A program made the translations under genes and the position numbers. This document shows positions 1 through 11,565 of a DNA stretch of 64,000 bases, piece by piece. Source of the stretch: Lachnospiraceae bacterium XBB1006 (GTDB lineage: Bacteria > Bacillota > Clostridia > Lachnospirales > Lachnospiraceae). The stretch is taken from NCBI GenBank assembly GCA_900115795.1, contig FOXT01000008.1:117591-181590 (forward strand), written 5' to 3'. Below the pieces are notes generated by a model. The model had not been told where the DNA came from. It worked only from the letters and a program-made list of their open reading frames with translations, and ran no database searches. How positions within the stretch are numbered: position 1 is the first letter of the stretch; each line of letters starts with the position of its first letter.

Positions 1-1
1 C

Positions 2-1006
2 AAGGAGATGCTGGCAGCAGTATTGGGTACGAAGTACAACGTGCAAAAGACGGCAGGAAACCTGAATAATGAAATTGGACTGCCGCTTACGATTTTGTCT
101 ATAGAAGAAGAGCACGAAATCGGTATTGTGGAAATGGGAATTTCGGATTTTGGGGAAATGACGCGATTGAGTGAAATTGCACGTCCGGATATGGTGGTCA
201 TGACCAATATTGGGGATTGTCACTTAGAAATGTTGCATGACCGAGACGGCGTATTGAAGGCAAAGACAGAAGTCCTTTCTTATATTCCTGAGGGGGGGCT
301 GCTGGTGTTAAATGATATGGATGAGAAGCTGCAGACTGTTCAGGCACCGAAGGGGGTAAAACGAATGGGCTATGGCTTTTCGCAGGATAAGATTGTATAT
401 GCCACGGAAAGCCGGGCGGTAGAGGACAGCGCGCATGCAGCTAGGATTCATATAGGCGAAGAATGGTTTGACGTGACAATTCCTTTGCCGGGAGAGCATA
501 ATTTATACAATGCCATGGCAGCAGTTTGTGTAGGAAAAGAGCTGGGATTAACTCTTTCACAGATGAAGCAGGGAATCGAGTCTGTGGGGGCTGTAGCAGG
601 GCGAAATAATCGATTTGAGAAAGATGGATGCATGATCATTGATGATTGCTACAATGCAAATCCGGCGTCTATGCGTGCCTCTTTGTCGGTGTTGGCAAAT
701 GCCAAAGGAAGAAAAATTGCAGTACTTGGAGATATGGGGGAATTGGGAGCAAAGGAAAAAGAACTACATTACGAAGTGGGCGCCTTTGCAGCACAAAAAG
801 GGATAGATGTCCTTTTTTGCACCGGCGAGCTTGCGAAGCAACTAAAGGAAGGTGCAGAGGCAGCGAATGAAGCGATGTTAACAAAACATTTTCCGGATAA
901 GGACGCTCTGGTGGCCGCACTTTTGGACGAAAAGCGGCCGGGAGATACGATTTTAATTAAGGCATCACACTTCATGCAATACGACACGATTGTAGCAGCA
1001 TTGTAG
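2..1006 (+). CDS. murF: UDP-N-acetylmuramoyl-tripeptide--D-alanyl-D-alanine ligase, 5'-truncated by window edge
   Basis: Cytoplasmic Mur ligase that adds D-Ala-D-Ala to UDP-MurNAc-tripeptide, the last soluble step of peptidoglycan precursor synthesis. The reading frame is already open at base 2, so the N-terminal substrate domain and the ATP-binding loop lie outside the window; 334 residues remain. Visible MurF marks are EMGISDFGEM, TNIGDCHLEML, the PGEHNLYNAMAAV stretch of the central domain, DDCYNANPASMRASL, and AVLGDMGELG in the C-terminal domain. The end, ILIKASHFMQYDTIVAAL, matches the usual MurF C-terminus (KGSRxMxxE type), with the arginine replaced by histidine. A terminator follows closely, so it is the last gene of its transcript. 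Identification is by recognised family motifs. Confidence 0.93.
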   Translation, partial: KEMLAAVLGTKYNVQKTAGNLNNEIGLPLTILSIEEEHEIGIVEMGISDFGEMTRLSEIARPDMVVMTNIGDCHLEMLHDRDGVLKAKTEVLSYIPEGGLLVLNDMDEKLQTVQAPKGVKRMGYGFSQDKIVYATESRAVEDSAHAARIHIGEEWFDVTIPLPGEHNLYNAMAAVCVGKELGLTLSQMKQGIESVGAVAGRNNRFEKDGCMIIDDCYNANPASMRASLSVLANAKGRKIAVLGDMGELGAKEKELHYEVGAFAAQKGIDVLFCTGELAKQLKEGAEAANEAMLTKHFPDKDALVAALLDEKRPGDTILIKASHFMQYDTIVAAL

Positions 1007-1029
1007 TGTATGTTTCATGAAAGAAATGG

Positions 1030-1069
1030 ATACGCAACGAACATGAATATGCGCGTTGCGTATTTTTTT
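1030..1069 (+). terminator. Rho-independent terminator after murF
   Basis: Ten-base arms ATACGCAACG and CGTTGCGTAT flank a 14-base loop and are followed directly by a run of seven T. Confidence 0.85.
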
Positions 1070-1134
1070 GTAGCTTGAAATATGTACAAAATGTAAACTG
1101 AATGTAAAATATATACAAAACAATAAATTTTAAG

Positions 1135-1163
1135 TTGACAGACAATTAAGCCTCTGTTAAATT
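1135..1163 (+). promoter_or_regulatory. Possible sigma-A promoter in the 270-bp gap before the subtilase gene
   Basis: TTGACA (1135-1140) is followed after 17 bases by TAAATT (1158-1163). A second candidate -10, TATAAT at 1267-1272, has no good -35. A short GC hairpin (CGCC/GGCG near 1274-1290) with TTTTAT follows it. The rest of 1070-1338 is AT-rich, with no gene seen, and should hold the leader of the secreted protease gene. Confidence 0.35.
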
Positions 1164-1338
1164 TGATTTAAGTTAATGTGATAGAGCGGTGAACAAAATC
1201 TGTCGCAAACGTGTTTTTTTGGCTTTACTCTGACTCCTTGGCTATGTAATTCTGGAAAAGAGTGGATATAATACGCCGTCCCACAGGCGTTTTATATAAA
1301 GATTTGGCAGTACAAGTTTTTTATTGAGGAGGAGCAAA

Positions 1339-4300
1339 ATGAAGAAAGCGTTATCGTTGCTGTTATCAGCAACCATGGTGCTTGGTATGACGCAGCAGGC
1401 GACAATGTTTGCACATGCGGAAAACCAGGAAAAGGGCGTAGTAAAAGGCCCTGGCTACGAGATTCATTACGGCGAAGTAAAAGGATCTCAGAGAGAAGAC
1501 ACCTTCAAATTAAACGGATTTCATATAGATCCGGACAAGCGTGTCTCTGTAATTGTAAAATTTAAAGAGGAGTCCTTGGTTGACAAGTTCTTAAAGAGCA
1601 ACAACAAAGAGTATGGTGATTATGCGGATTCTCATGCTAAGACCGTTGCGAAAGTAGAGAACAAGGTTGACACAATGGTCGAGAAGGTAGAGGCGGCTAC
1701 CGACTTGAAAGGAACGAAAAATGATGCGGAAGTAAAAGACACATATAGTGTCGTATTTACCGGATGTTCGGTAGAAGTTCCATTTAAGCAGATTGAGAAG
1801 ATTCAGGAAATGGACGGAGTCGAGGAAGTATTCCTTGAGCATACGTATGAGCTACCGAAGACGGACTTCAAAGTAGAAACAAAACCAAATATGTTAACCA
1901 GCCATGAAATGATTGGTTCCAAAGAAGCGTGGGAGAACGGAACCGGTTATGATGGAACAGGTACAGCAATCGCTGTTCTGGATACGGGTATTGATTTGTA
2001 TCATGAGGCATTTACAACCATGCCGACAAACCCGAAATTAAGTGCGGAAGATATCCAGAAAGTGCTTGATAGTAACGATATGGAAGCGGAAAAAGGAGCT
2101 GCAACATATAGCAAGAGATTGGTTGCAAATCCAAACGGCGGGGATGACAGCGTATATAAAAATGCGAAAATTCCATTTGCATTTGACTACGTTGACAACG
2201 ATACCGACATTGTGCCGGTACATACGCAGTATCATGGAACGCATGTATCCGGTACGGTAGCAGGAAACTGTGAAAAAATGAAAGGTGTTGCCCCAAATGC
2301 ACAGTTGATTGGAATGAAAGTATTCCCGGATGCAGGCGGTGCAATGGATGGTGACATTATCAATGCGTTAGAGGATTGTGTTCGTTTAGATCTTGACTCC
2401 ATTAACATGAGTCTTGGAACTTCTTCCGGATTCGCAAAATATGGCGATTCCGCATTGGAGGAAGCATACGAAGCAGTAGAAAGAGTGGGAATTAACTTAA
2501 ATATTTCTGCTGGAAACAGCTACAATTCTGCATTGGGTAACAATCATAACCACTTAGAGCCGGCAAGTTTACCGGATGAAGGAATTGTGGGAAGTCCTTC
2601 AACCTTAAAAGGAGCTTTAAGTGTAGCTGCAATTAACAATACACATCTTGGACTAAGTAACTTCATTGAGTTGAAAAATAGTGTTGTAGGATTCTCCGAT
2701 GGAGGAAAAGATTCCACAAAACCATTTACCAAGTTGAGTAAAGGAACCTATGCAGTTGTTGATTGTGGAAAGGGTACTCCGGAAGATTTTGCAAAGGTTA
2801 ATGTAAAGAATAAAGTAGCCATGATTCAGCGTGGTGAAAATACCTTCCAGGAGAAACATGACAATGCGGCAAAGGCAGGCGCAGCAGCAGCGATTGTTTA
2901 TAACAATACCAGCGGAAGCTTAACTATGTCCATTGAGAATTACCGCATTCCTTGTGTTTTTGTAACCGCGAAGGATGGTAAGAAAATTATCGAAGAAGGC
3001 GAGTTTAAATTCGATCCAGACAAACGTGATAATGTGGCTAATCCGGATGCATGGACAATGTGTGATTTCTCATCCATTGGAAGTACACCATCCTTAGAGA
3101 TTAAACCGGAAATTACCGCACCTGGTGGAAGCATCTATTCGGCATTCTATTCTGACAAAAAAGGAAACGGATACGATAGCGTTTACGGTACAATCAGTGG
3201 AACATCTATGGCATCTCCGCACATTGCAGGTGGAACGGCGATTGTAAGAGAATATGTAAACAAGAACTTCAAAGGTTTGGATAGAATCAAAACAACCCAG
3301 TTGGTAAACAACTTGACGATGTCTACTGCAAAACCGGTAACACAGCAGGACGGAACTTTCTATTTGGTAAGAAAACAGGGTGCCGGTATTATGCAGATTG
3401 ATCACGCAATCAAGACTCCGGCATACCTTACGGTAGCAGGACAGGAACGTCCAAAGGCAGAAGTTGGATATAACGAAAAAGGTGAATATACCTATACAGT
3501 AACGGTTCACAATATGTCAGATCGTGCTTTGACCTACAATCTGAAGACCACAGCATTGGCTGAGCAGACACAGGAGGTTGAAGGCGAAAAGTATACGACT
3601 GAAGTAGCAGAAGATATTACAAAGAATTGTGAAATTTCTTATAAGGGAGCTCAGAATGGCAAAGTTACAGTAGCAGCTGGTGGGACAGCGGATGTAACAG
3701 TAACCGTTGCGCTTGATATGAACAGTGCAAGAGTAAAAGAGCTTCAGGCAGATTATGTAAATGGATTCTTTGTAGAAGGATTTACACAGTTTACAAGCGA
3801 TACCGAAGTTGCACTTTCCGTTCCGTTCATGGGATTCTGTGGCGACTGGGCAAAGGCACCGGTATTTGACAGTACCATTTATGATAAAGATAAAAAACCG
3901 GAATACGGTGAGGGATCCAAATTAGGACTTCACATCAGTGGTTCCGAGTGCGAAACAGCAGGAATTAATGTCTTCAAGGCAAATCATGGACTTGGAACGG
4001 AATACGCAGAGCAGTGTCTTTGCATTAAAGGAACCGATCGTTTGGTTCCATTGACCAACCTTCTTCGTGGTGCGGAGAAGATGACCTATACCATCAAAGA
4101 TGAGAATGGTAAAGTCGTATTTGATCAGTCTGATAACTACATTGGAAAAACGTATTATACCGGATCCGACGAGACACCGTTTGCATGTGCGGAATACTGG
4201 ATGAAGGTAACACCAATCTTTGAGCCTGGAAAAGGTGCAAAAGATGGTGAGTATACCTTAACAGAAACGGCTGTGGTAGGCGGAACGAATGGTAAGGAAA

Positions 4301-6975
4301 CACAGGCACTTACGTATCATTTCGCAATCGATTCTTCCCTTCCGGTATATGATATGGATCGTTGTGCATATTATGAAGAGGATGGCGAGCGTTACTTAAG
4401 ATTGAGCGTTTCTGACAACCATGGACTTGCAGGCGTTTCCATTTTGGATGAGCGTTATGATACCTTTGATGATTATTCATTCTGCAATGTTTCGTTTGAC
4501 TATAAGACGGAAGCAGGAAGTGACAAACGTGAAATAGTTCTTGCGTTAGGCGATGCTGCGAAATTAAAACGATATGGCGCAGAAAAATCACTTTTGGTTC
4601 AGACGTTTGACCTTGCAAACAACTACCAGAAGAAGAAAATTTACTTCGGTGAGAAACCGGCAGATATTGACAATCCAAATCCGGAAAAATTAGCTGCAAC
4701 CAAGTTAACAAAGGTTGAGAACACCGGTGTTGGCGAAATGACCTTAACCTACGACAAGGTAAGCATGGCAACCGGCTATGAAATTTATCGTGCAGAAGGA
4801 AAAGGCGAATTTGCTAAGATTGGTGACACAAATAAAACCGTTTATGTAGATAAGAATGCAACCAAGAAGGGCGAGACCTATTCTTACAAGGTTGTAGCAT
4901 ACAACGAAAAAGAAAAAGCAGAAGATTCTAACGTTTTATCTGCAGTTTCCGAAATGGAAAATGCACCGGTAGAGCCAAAAGAATTAGCAAGTACCGAGGT
5001 ATTAAGCGTAACCAACACGGCATACGGAACCATGAAAGTAGATTATACAGACGTGGCAGGCGCAACCGGCTACAAGGTTCTTCGTGCAGAAGAAGATGGT
5101 GAATTTGAAGTACTTGGAACTACCGAAGAGAACTATTACATCGATAAGACAGCAACCAAAGTAGGTACAACCTATAACTACAAGGTAATTGCTTTCAACG
5201 ATGAACAGGAAGCAAAAGAATCCAATGTAAAGAGCGCAGTTTCTGTAAAAGAAAAACCGCAGACCGGTTTAGAGGCACCAACGCTTGTAAAAGCGGTTAA
5301 CACCAAGAAGGGAACCATCGAACTTGAGTGGGAAAAAGTAGAAGGCGCTAATGGCTACATGGTATACCGTGCAATCAACGACGGAGGCTTTGTAGAGGTT
5401 GATTCTACTTCTGCTACAAAATACAAAGATACCAGTGCTAAGAAATATGGACAGACCTATCGTTACTATGTAGTAGCTTACAATTGGAGCCACGTATTTA
5501 GTGAGCCATCCAATATTGTCGAGTGTGAGAACGAAATTGGTGGATTAAAAGTTCCAACCATCACGAACGCATACTATGATAAAGAAAATAAGCGGGTAGT
5601 ATTGGAGTTTGAAGAAGATGCAAATGCAGCACGTTATGTTATCTTCCGTGCAGTGGATGACGAAGCAAGCTTGCATGAGTGGGCAAAAGCAGACGGAAGT
5701 CCATGGGAAGACAGATGGGAGCTTGAAGAAGGACATACCTACTCCTATAGAATTCAGGCAGAAGGATATGAGAAAGACAACTTCTCCAAGCCATCCAACG
5801 AAGTTCATGTAAAAGTGACAAATGAGGATGAACCAGGTGAACCGGAGCAGCCAACGTTGGATGCAGCAGTATTAAAGAGCGTTGAAAATACCGGTATTGG
5901 TGAAATGACCGTAACCTTTGAAGCGGTAGAGGGAGCAACCGGTTACAGAGTATATCGTTCCGTAGATGCAGGTATGTTCGAGCAGGTAGCAGATGTTACC
6001 GGTACAACCTACGTGGATGCAGCTGCAACCCAGACCGGCTCTGTTTACGCATACTATGTTGTAGCATACAACGAAGAAGTGGAAGCAGAGAAATCGGAAA
6101 CCATGAGTGCTGTTTCTGAGAAAGTGGCACCATTAACAGCAACCACGATTACAAAAGTTGAAAATACTGCAAAATACACCATGACCATTACCTTCGAGCC
6201 GGTTTATCGTGCAGAAGGATACCATGTATATGGAAAAGCAGGAAATGGTGCATACGAGTTGTTAGGAGACACCACAGATACAACTTATGTTGCTAAGAAT
6301 GCGACAAAACTTGGTGAAACATATACCTACAAGGTTGTTGCATTCACTTCCAAAGAAGAAGGACCACAGTCCAACGAAATGGGAGCAAAATCCGAAATCG
6401 GATTATTAAAGGCAGCAGAGGTAACAAAGGTAGAAAACACAGCAATTAATGAAATGACGGTTACCTTCAAAGCAGTAGAGGGAGCAACAAACTATAAAGT
6501 TCTTCGTTCTGTAGATGGTAGTGCGTTTGCACAGGTTGCTGATGTAACCGAAACCAAATACGTAGACAAGAAGGCAAACAAAACAGGTTCTACCTATGCA
6601 TACAAGGTAGTAGCATACAATGAAGAAACCGAGGCAGAAGAGTCCAATGTTATGAGCGCTGTATCTGCTAAGAAGGCAGAGGAAATTGGACAGGTTACCG
6701 GATTCAGCGTAAAACGTCACTTAGTGAAGTTCTACAACATCAGCTGGAACAAGGTAAAAGGTGCAACCGGTTACGAGCTTTATCGTAAGGAAAAAGGCGA
6801 TAGCTATGAGATGATTGATCGCACAAGCCTCACGTTTGTTGTGGATGTACCATCTCTTAAGAAGAACAAAACCTTTACTTACAAGGTAAGAGCATACAAG
6901 ACCGTTAATGGAAAGAAAGTATATGGAAAATTCTCCAAAGAAATCACCATTACGACAAAAGGCTTGTTATTCTAA
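1339..6975 (+). CDS. Large secreted subtilisin-family (S8) protease with PA insert and Fn3-like repeats
   Basis: Extracellular serine protease of 1878 residues, C5a-peptidase/lactocepin-like in layout. The start is ATG 1339 (GAGGAGG eight bases upstream); an upstream in-frame TTG is less likely. Order: signal peptide (about 1-30, ending AHA), pro-region, then the S8 catalytic domain with Asp215 (AVLDTGID), His302 (YHGTHVSG), oxyanion Asn393 (SAGNS) and Ser623 (SGTSMASPH). A PA-type insert lies around 440-560. A middle beta-rich region follows, then about eight Fn3-like modules from about residue 1115 to the end, most opening with a TKVENTG-type phrase and holding Y.V.AYN. No LPXTG motif or C-terminal membrane segment is present, so it is either released or held non-covalently. 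It is flanked by terminators and looks monocistronic. The substrate is unknown. Confidence 0.93.
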   Translation: MKKALSLLLSATMVLGMTQQATMFAHAENQEKGVVKGPGYEIHYGEVKGSQREDTFKLNGFHIDPDKRVSVIVKFKEESLVDKFLKSNNKEYGDYADSHAKTVAKVENKVDTMVEKVEAATDLKGTKNDAEVKDTYSVVFTGCSVEVPFKQIEKIQEMDGVEEVFLEHTYELPKTDFKVETKPNMLTSHEMIGSKEAWENGTGYDGTGTAIAVLDTGIDLYHEAFTTMPTNPKLSAEDIQKVLDSNDMEAEKGAATYSKRLVANPNGGDDSVYKNAKIPFAFDYVDNDTDIVPVHTQYHGTHVSGTVAGNCEKMKGVAPNAQLIGMKVFPDAGGAMDGDIINALEDCVRLDLDSINMSLGTSSGFAKYGDSALEEAYEAVERVGINLNISAGNSYNSALGNNHNHLEPASLPDEGIVGSPSTLKGALSVAAINNTHLGLSNFIELKNSVVGFSDGGKDSTKPFTKLSKGTYAVVDCGKGTPEDFAKVNVKNKVAMIQRGENTFQEKHDNAAKAGAAAAIVYNNTSGSLTMSIENYRIPCVFVTAKDGKKIIEEGEFKFDPDKRDNVANPDAWTMCDFSSIGSTPSLEIKPEITAPGGSIYSAFYSDKKGNGYDSVYGTISGTSMASPHIAGGTAIVREYVNKNFKGLDRIKTTQLVNNLTMSTAKPVTQQDGTFYLVRKQGAGIMQIDHAIKTPAYLTVAGQERPKAEVGYNEKGEYTYTVTVHNMSDRALTYNLKTTALAEQTQEVEGEKYTTEVAEDITKNCEISYKGAQNGKVTVAAGGTADVTVTVALDMNSARVKELQADYVNGFFVEGFTQFTSDTEVALSVPFMGFCGDWAKAPVFDSTIYDKDKKPEYGEGSKLGLHISGSECETAGINVFKANHGLGTEYAEQCLCIKGTDRLVPLTNLLRGAEKMTYTIKDENGKVVFDQSDNYIGKTYYTGSDETPFACAEYWMKVTPIFEPGKGAKDGEYTLTETAVVGGTNGKETQALTYHFAIDSSLPVYDMDRCAYYEEDGERYLRLSVSDNHGLAGVSILDERYDTFDDYSFCNVSFDYKTEAGSDKREIVLALGDAAKLKRYGAEKSLLVQTFDLANNYQKKKIYFGEKPADIDNPNPEKLAATKLTKVENTGVGEMTLTYDKVSMATGYEIYRAEGKGEFAKIGDTNKTVYVDKNATKKGETYSYKVVAYNEKEKAEDSNVLSAVSEMENAPVEPKELASTEVLSVTNTAYGTMKVDYTDVAGATGYKVLRAEEDGEFEVLGTTEENYYIDKTATKVGTTYNYKVIAFNDEQEAKESNVKSAVSVKEKPQTGLEAPTLVKAVNTKKGTIELEWEKVEGANGYMVYRAINDGGFVEVDSTSATKYKDTSAKKYGQTYRYYVVAYNWSHVFSEPSNIVECENEIGGLKVPTITNAYYDKENKRVVLEFEEDANAARYVIFRAVDDEASLHEWAKADGSPWEDRWELEEGHTYSYRIQAEGYEKDNFSKPSNEVHVKVTNEDEPGEPEQPTLDAAVLKSVENTGIGEMTVTFEAVEGATGYRVYRSVDAGMFEQVADVTGTTYVDAAATQTGSVYAYYVVAYNEEVEAEKSETMSAVSEKVAPLTATTITKVENTAKYTMTITFEPVYRAEGYHVYGKAGNGAYELLGDTTDTTYVAKNATKLGETYTYKVVAFTSKEEGPQSNEMGAKSEIGLLKAAEVTKVENTAINEMTVTFKAVEGATNYKVLRSVDGSAFAQVADVTETKYVDKKANKTGSTYAYKVVAYNEETEAEESNVMSAVSAKKAEEIGQVTGFSVKRHLVKFYNISWNKVKGATGYELYRKEKGDSYEMIDRTSLTFVVDVPSLKKNKTFTYKVRAYKTVNGKKVYGKFSKEITITTKGLLF

Positions 6976-7010
6976 TTATTCTCTCCTTTCATTTGAACAA
7001 ATAAAATAAG

Positions 7011-7050
7011 GACCGCGGCTTGCGTGAACTCGCAGGCGGCGGTCTTTTTT
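7011..7050. terminator. Bidirectional terminator between subtilase and lacI-type gene
   Basis: GACCGC...GCGGTC hairpin with an imperfect GC stem and T6 on the + side, between two converging genes. Confidence 0.75.
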
Positions 7051-8032
7051 ATTTGAGGGATTCCCGTTCGATGAGGGTGAAGCTTAGTTTTTTCTCGAAT
7101 CGTGCAGGGGTCTTTGCCTCAATAAGAGACAGTAATGCTTTAGCACCTTCTACCCCGCTTTCCCGGTAAAAAAAGTGGACGGTTGTTATTCCGGGGGACA
7201 ATATAGAGGAAGGTGCGCTATCGCCAAATCCGGCAATGCCATAATCCATCGGAATGCTGTAATGTTGCTCGTGTAACGCCTTCATTACACCGAAAGCAAT
7301 GGTATCGGTAGCGCACAAAATGGCATCCGGTCGTGGTGTCTTTTCGGTTAGGTGATAGGCATTTATGTAGCCGTTGGCGATGGTAAAATCGCCACAAAAA
7401 AGATGCTCATCCAAAACGGACAGGCCGACTTGCTTAAGGGCATCGAGAAAGCCCTGTTTTCGATTATAGCCCACCGCTTTGTCGTTTTCCGGAACGCCAA
7501 TATAGGCAATTTGCCGATATCCTTTTTTTATAAAGAGAGAGGTCATGGCTTTTGCTGCTGCGTAATCATCATGGTAGATGCAGGAAAAGTCGGCGCTATA
7601 TTGTCCAAGAATAATTACCGGAATTGGCAATTCTTTTAATAAGGAAATGTGCATCGCAGTTAGCTCGGTTCCTAATAAGATGATGCCATCTACCATATTT
7701 TGGGAAAAAATCCGGATATAATCAATTTCTTTTTTGGTATTATTTTCTGTGTTGGCCAGTAACATCTGGTAGCCATTTGCAGACAAAAGTTCACTGATTC
7801 CGGCAACTACCTGGGAGATGGAACTGGAATCAATCTTTGGAATAATAACACCGATAAGTTTTGTCTTTTTCGTACGAAGCATCTGCGCTTGTGATGACGG
7901 GGTGTAGCCTGTTTCCGCAATGACTTTGGCGATGCGTTCCCTCTTCTCCTGACTCAAGTATCCGTTGTTAAGGTATCGCGAAACCGAAGCAGCAGAAACA
8001 CCAGCTAATTTTGCAATTTCATTTATGGTCAT
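7049..8032 (-). CDS. scrR: LacI-family repressor of the sucrose operon
   Basis: DNA-binding repressor that senses a sugar or sugar phosphate. The start chosen is ATG 8032 (MTINEIAKLAGVSAASVSRY), preceded by AAGGAGA; this puts the HTH at the very N-terminus as in all LacI proteins, while an upstream ATG at 8095 would add 21 atypical residues. The protein is 327 residues: HTH 1-25, hinge to about 60, then a periplasmic-binding-protein-like sensor domain (IGVIIPKIDSSSISQVVAGI, the expected start) with DAILCATDTIAFGVMKAL and GIAGFGDSAPSS. It is divergent from the PTS gene, and LacI-type palindromes lie in front of both genes. The name scrR is inferred from the sucrose PTS/hydrolase neighbours. 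Confidence 0.9.
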   Translation of the reverse strand: MTINEIAKLAGVSAASVSRYLNNGYLSQEKRERIAKVIAETGYTPSSQAQMLRTKKTKLIGVIIPKIDSSSISQVVAGISELLSANGYQMLLANTENNTKKEIDYIRIFSQNMVDGIILLGTELTAMHISLLKELPIPVIILGQYSADFSCIYHDDYAAAKAMTSLFIKKGYRQIAYIGVPENDKAVGYNRKQGFLDALKQVGLSVLDEHLFCGDFTIANGYINAYHLTEKTPRPDAILCATDTIAFGVMKALHEQHYSIPMDYGIAGFGDSAPSSILSPGITTVHFFYRESGVEGAKALLSLIEAKTPARFEKKLSFTLIERESLK

Positions 8033-8067
8033 AGTGTGGTTCTCCTTGTTCAAATCTTCCAATAATG

Positions 8068-8081
8068 TGAAAACGATTTCA
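8068..8081. promoter_or_regulatory. LacI-type operator in front of the repressor gene
   Basis: TGAAAACGATTTCA, a 14-bp near-palindrome about 36 bp before the repressor start; it differs at one position from the perfect palindrome at 8209-8222. Probably autoregulatory. Confidence 0.7.
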
Positions 8082-8168
8082 AACATAGTATACAAAAAAA
8101 ATCATGTTTTGAAAAGACATTAGTAAAAATTGCTAAAAAAAGATGTGGGAAATCGTTGCTTTCGTTCA

Positions 8169-8222
8169 TTTACAAAAAAGACATGTGTCGCTATAATAAG
8201 GACATAACTGAAATCGATTTCA
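8169..8222 (+). promoter_or_regulatory. Sigma-A promoter and LacI operator for the sucrose operon
   Basis: TTTACA (8169-8174), 17-base spacer, TATAAT (8192-8197). The perfect palindrome TGAAATCGATTTCA (8209-8222) covers the expected start of transcription, a classic position for repression. Confidence 0.85.
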
Positions 8223-8233
8223 TAACGAGGTAA

Positions 8234-10111
<1,878 letters not shown>

Positions 10112-10131
10112 GAACAAAGGGAGATTTTTTC

Positions 10132-11523
10132 ATGGATAAAGAGAAACGGTATTATCCCTTATTTCATTTGGGTCCTATGTCCGGATGGCTAAATGATCCA
10201 AATGGATTGTGTCAGCTTTCCGGTGTGCATCATATCTTTTTTCAGTACTCTCCGGATGAACCGCGTGGTGGACGAAAGTGTTGGGGGCATTATGAGACCC
10301 GGGACTTTGTTTCCTATCGGTTTACCGGTACCTTCCTTGAGCCGGATGCGGTGGAAGATCGGGATGGTGTCTATTCGGGGTGTGCTTACGTGAAGGATGG
10401 GCGGATGTATTTGTTTTACACCGGTAATGTGAAGTGGGCCGGAGCATATGATTATGTGTATGCCGGAAGGGAAGCGAATACCATGCTGGTGACTTCCTGC
10501 GACGGTGTTTTAGCAAGTCCCAAGGAATGTTTGATGAGAAATGAGGATTATCCGGGAAATCTTTCCTGCCATGTTCGTGATCCGAAAGTGTTTTTGCATC
10601 AGGGACGGTATTATATGGTACAGGGTGCGCGAACCCGAGACGATGAAGGATGTGTACTTCTATTTTCCTCCATGGACTTGCGACATTGGGGATTTGAGAA
10701 AGCTATTTTTAAACCGAAGTTTGGCTATATGTGGGAATGTCCGGATTTGTTCTGGCTGTCCGGAAAGGCATTTCTTTCTGTGTCGCCCCAGGGACTTGCA
10801 GCGGAGGAGTTCTGTTATCAGAATGTGTACCAGTCCGGCTATTTTTCGATGGGGAAATGGAGCGTTTTGGACGAGGCTTCTCTCGAGGAGTTTCATGAGT
10901 GGGATTATGGATTTGATTTTTATGCGCCCCAGACTTATGAGGATGAGCAGGGGAGACGTATCTTGATTGGTTGGATGGGTATGCCGGATGCTCCGTATGA
11001 TCATGATCCGACGATTGCGGAAGGATGGCAGCATATGTTGACAATTCCGCGGCAACTACAGGTGGATGATGTGACGGGGAGGATTCGACAGACGCCCCTT
11101 CCGGAAATGCTGCAATTGCGGGAAGAGGAATTGTTTTGCTGTGAGATGGAAAACGAGCCACTGTTACGGAAGATGGAAGATGGTTATGAATTATTGATAT
11201 CGGATATAAAGGGAGAAACGTTAACCATTATCTTCTGTGATGGGGTCACCTTCACCTATCACGCGGCTTATGGTAAGTGCTGTTTGACATTTACGGATGA
11301 GCGCGTGGGTTGTGGACGTGATGAACGCCGTATGTATCTGCAGTCATCGGCGTTGCGAACGCTTCGCGTCTTTGTAGATGCTTGTAGCATAGAGCTGTTT
11401 TGCAATGATGGCGAAGAAGTGATGACAACGAAGTACTTTCCGCAAGATGAGATTGTATTGCGCATGGATGGTAGCGCGAAGGTATGCGGATATCGTCTTC
11501 GTGCAGTGGATATTTGTAAGTAA
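10132..11523 (+). CDS. scrB: GH32 sucrose-6-phosphate hydrolase
   Basis: Cytoplasmic enzyme splitting sucrose 6-phosphate, the product of the upstream PTS, into glucose 6-phosphate and fructose. It has 463 residues, normal for the family. GH32 marks: WLNDPNG with nucleophile Asp22, the RDP triad (HVRDPKV, about 146-148), and the acid/base Glu202 in MWECPDLF. The C-terminal beta-sandwich includes FVDACSIELFCNDGE. The ATG follows AAAGGGAG. Its stop codon lies inside a strong 41-bp inverted repeat. Regulation is by the operator at 8209-8222 as part of a two-gene operon. Confidence 0.94.
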   Translation: MDKEKRYYPLFHLGPMSGWLNDPNGLCQLSGVHHIFFQYSPDEPRGGRKCWGHYETRDFVSYRFTGTFLEPDAVEDRDGVYSGCAYVKDGRMYLFYTGNVKWAGAYDYVYAGREANTMLVTSCDGVLASPKECLMRNEDYPGNLSCHVRDPKVFLHQGRYYMVQGARTRDDEGCVLLFSSMDLRHWGFEKAIFKPKFGYMWECPDLFWLSGKAFLSVSPQGLAAEEFCYQNVYQSGYFSMGKWSVLDEASLEEFHEWDYGFDFYAPQTYEDEQGRRILIGWMGMPDAPYDHDPTIAEGWQHMLTIPRQLQVDDVTGRIRQTPLPEMLQLREEELFCCEMENEPLLRKMEDGYELLISDIKGETLTIIFCDGVTFTYHAAYGKCCLTFTDERVGCGRDERRMYLQSSALRTLRVFVDACSIELFCNDGEEVMTTKYFPQDEIVLRMDGSAKVCGYRLRAVDICK

Positions 11524-11560
11524 TAGAACCCTCGGGCCGCCGGCCCGGGGGTTCTATTAC
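11520..11560. repeat. 41-bp inverted repeat overlapping the scrB stop codon
   Basis: Nineteen-base arms (one G-T pair) around a three-base GCC centre; the outer halves are GTAATAGAACCC and GGGTTCTATTAC. The TAA stop of scrB (11521-11523) is in the left arm. No T-run follows, so it is not a standard intrinsic terminator, though the predicted RNA stem is very strong. It sits exactly at the junction with the truncated biotin ligase gene. Confidence 0.8.
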
Positions 11561-11565
11561 GCTAG

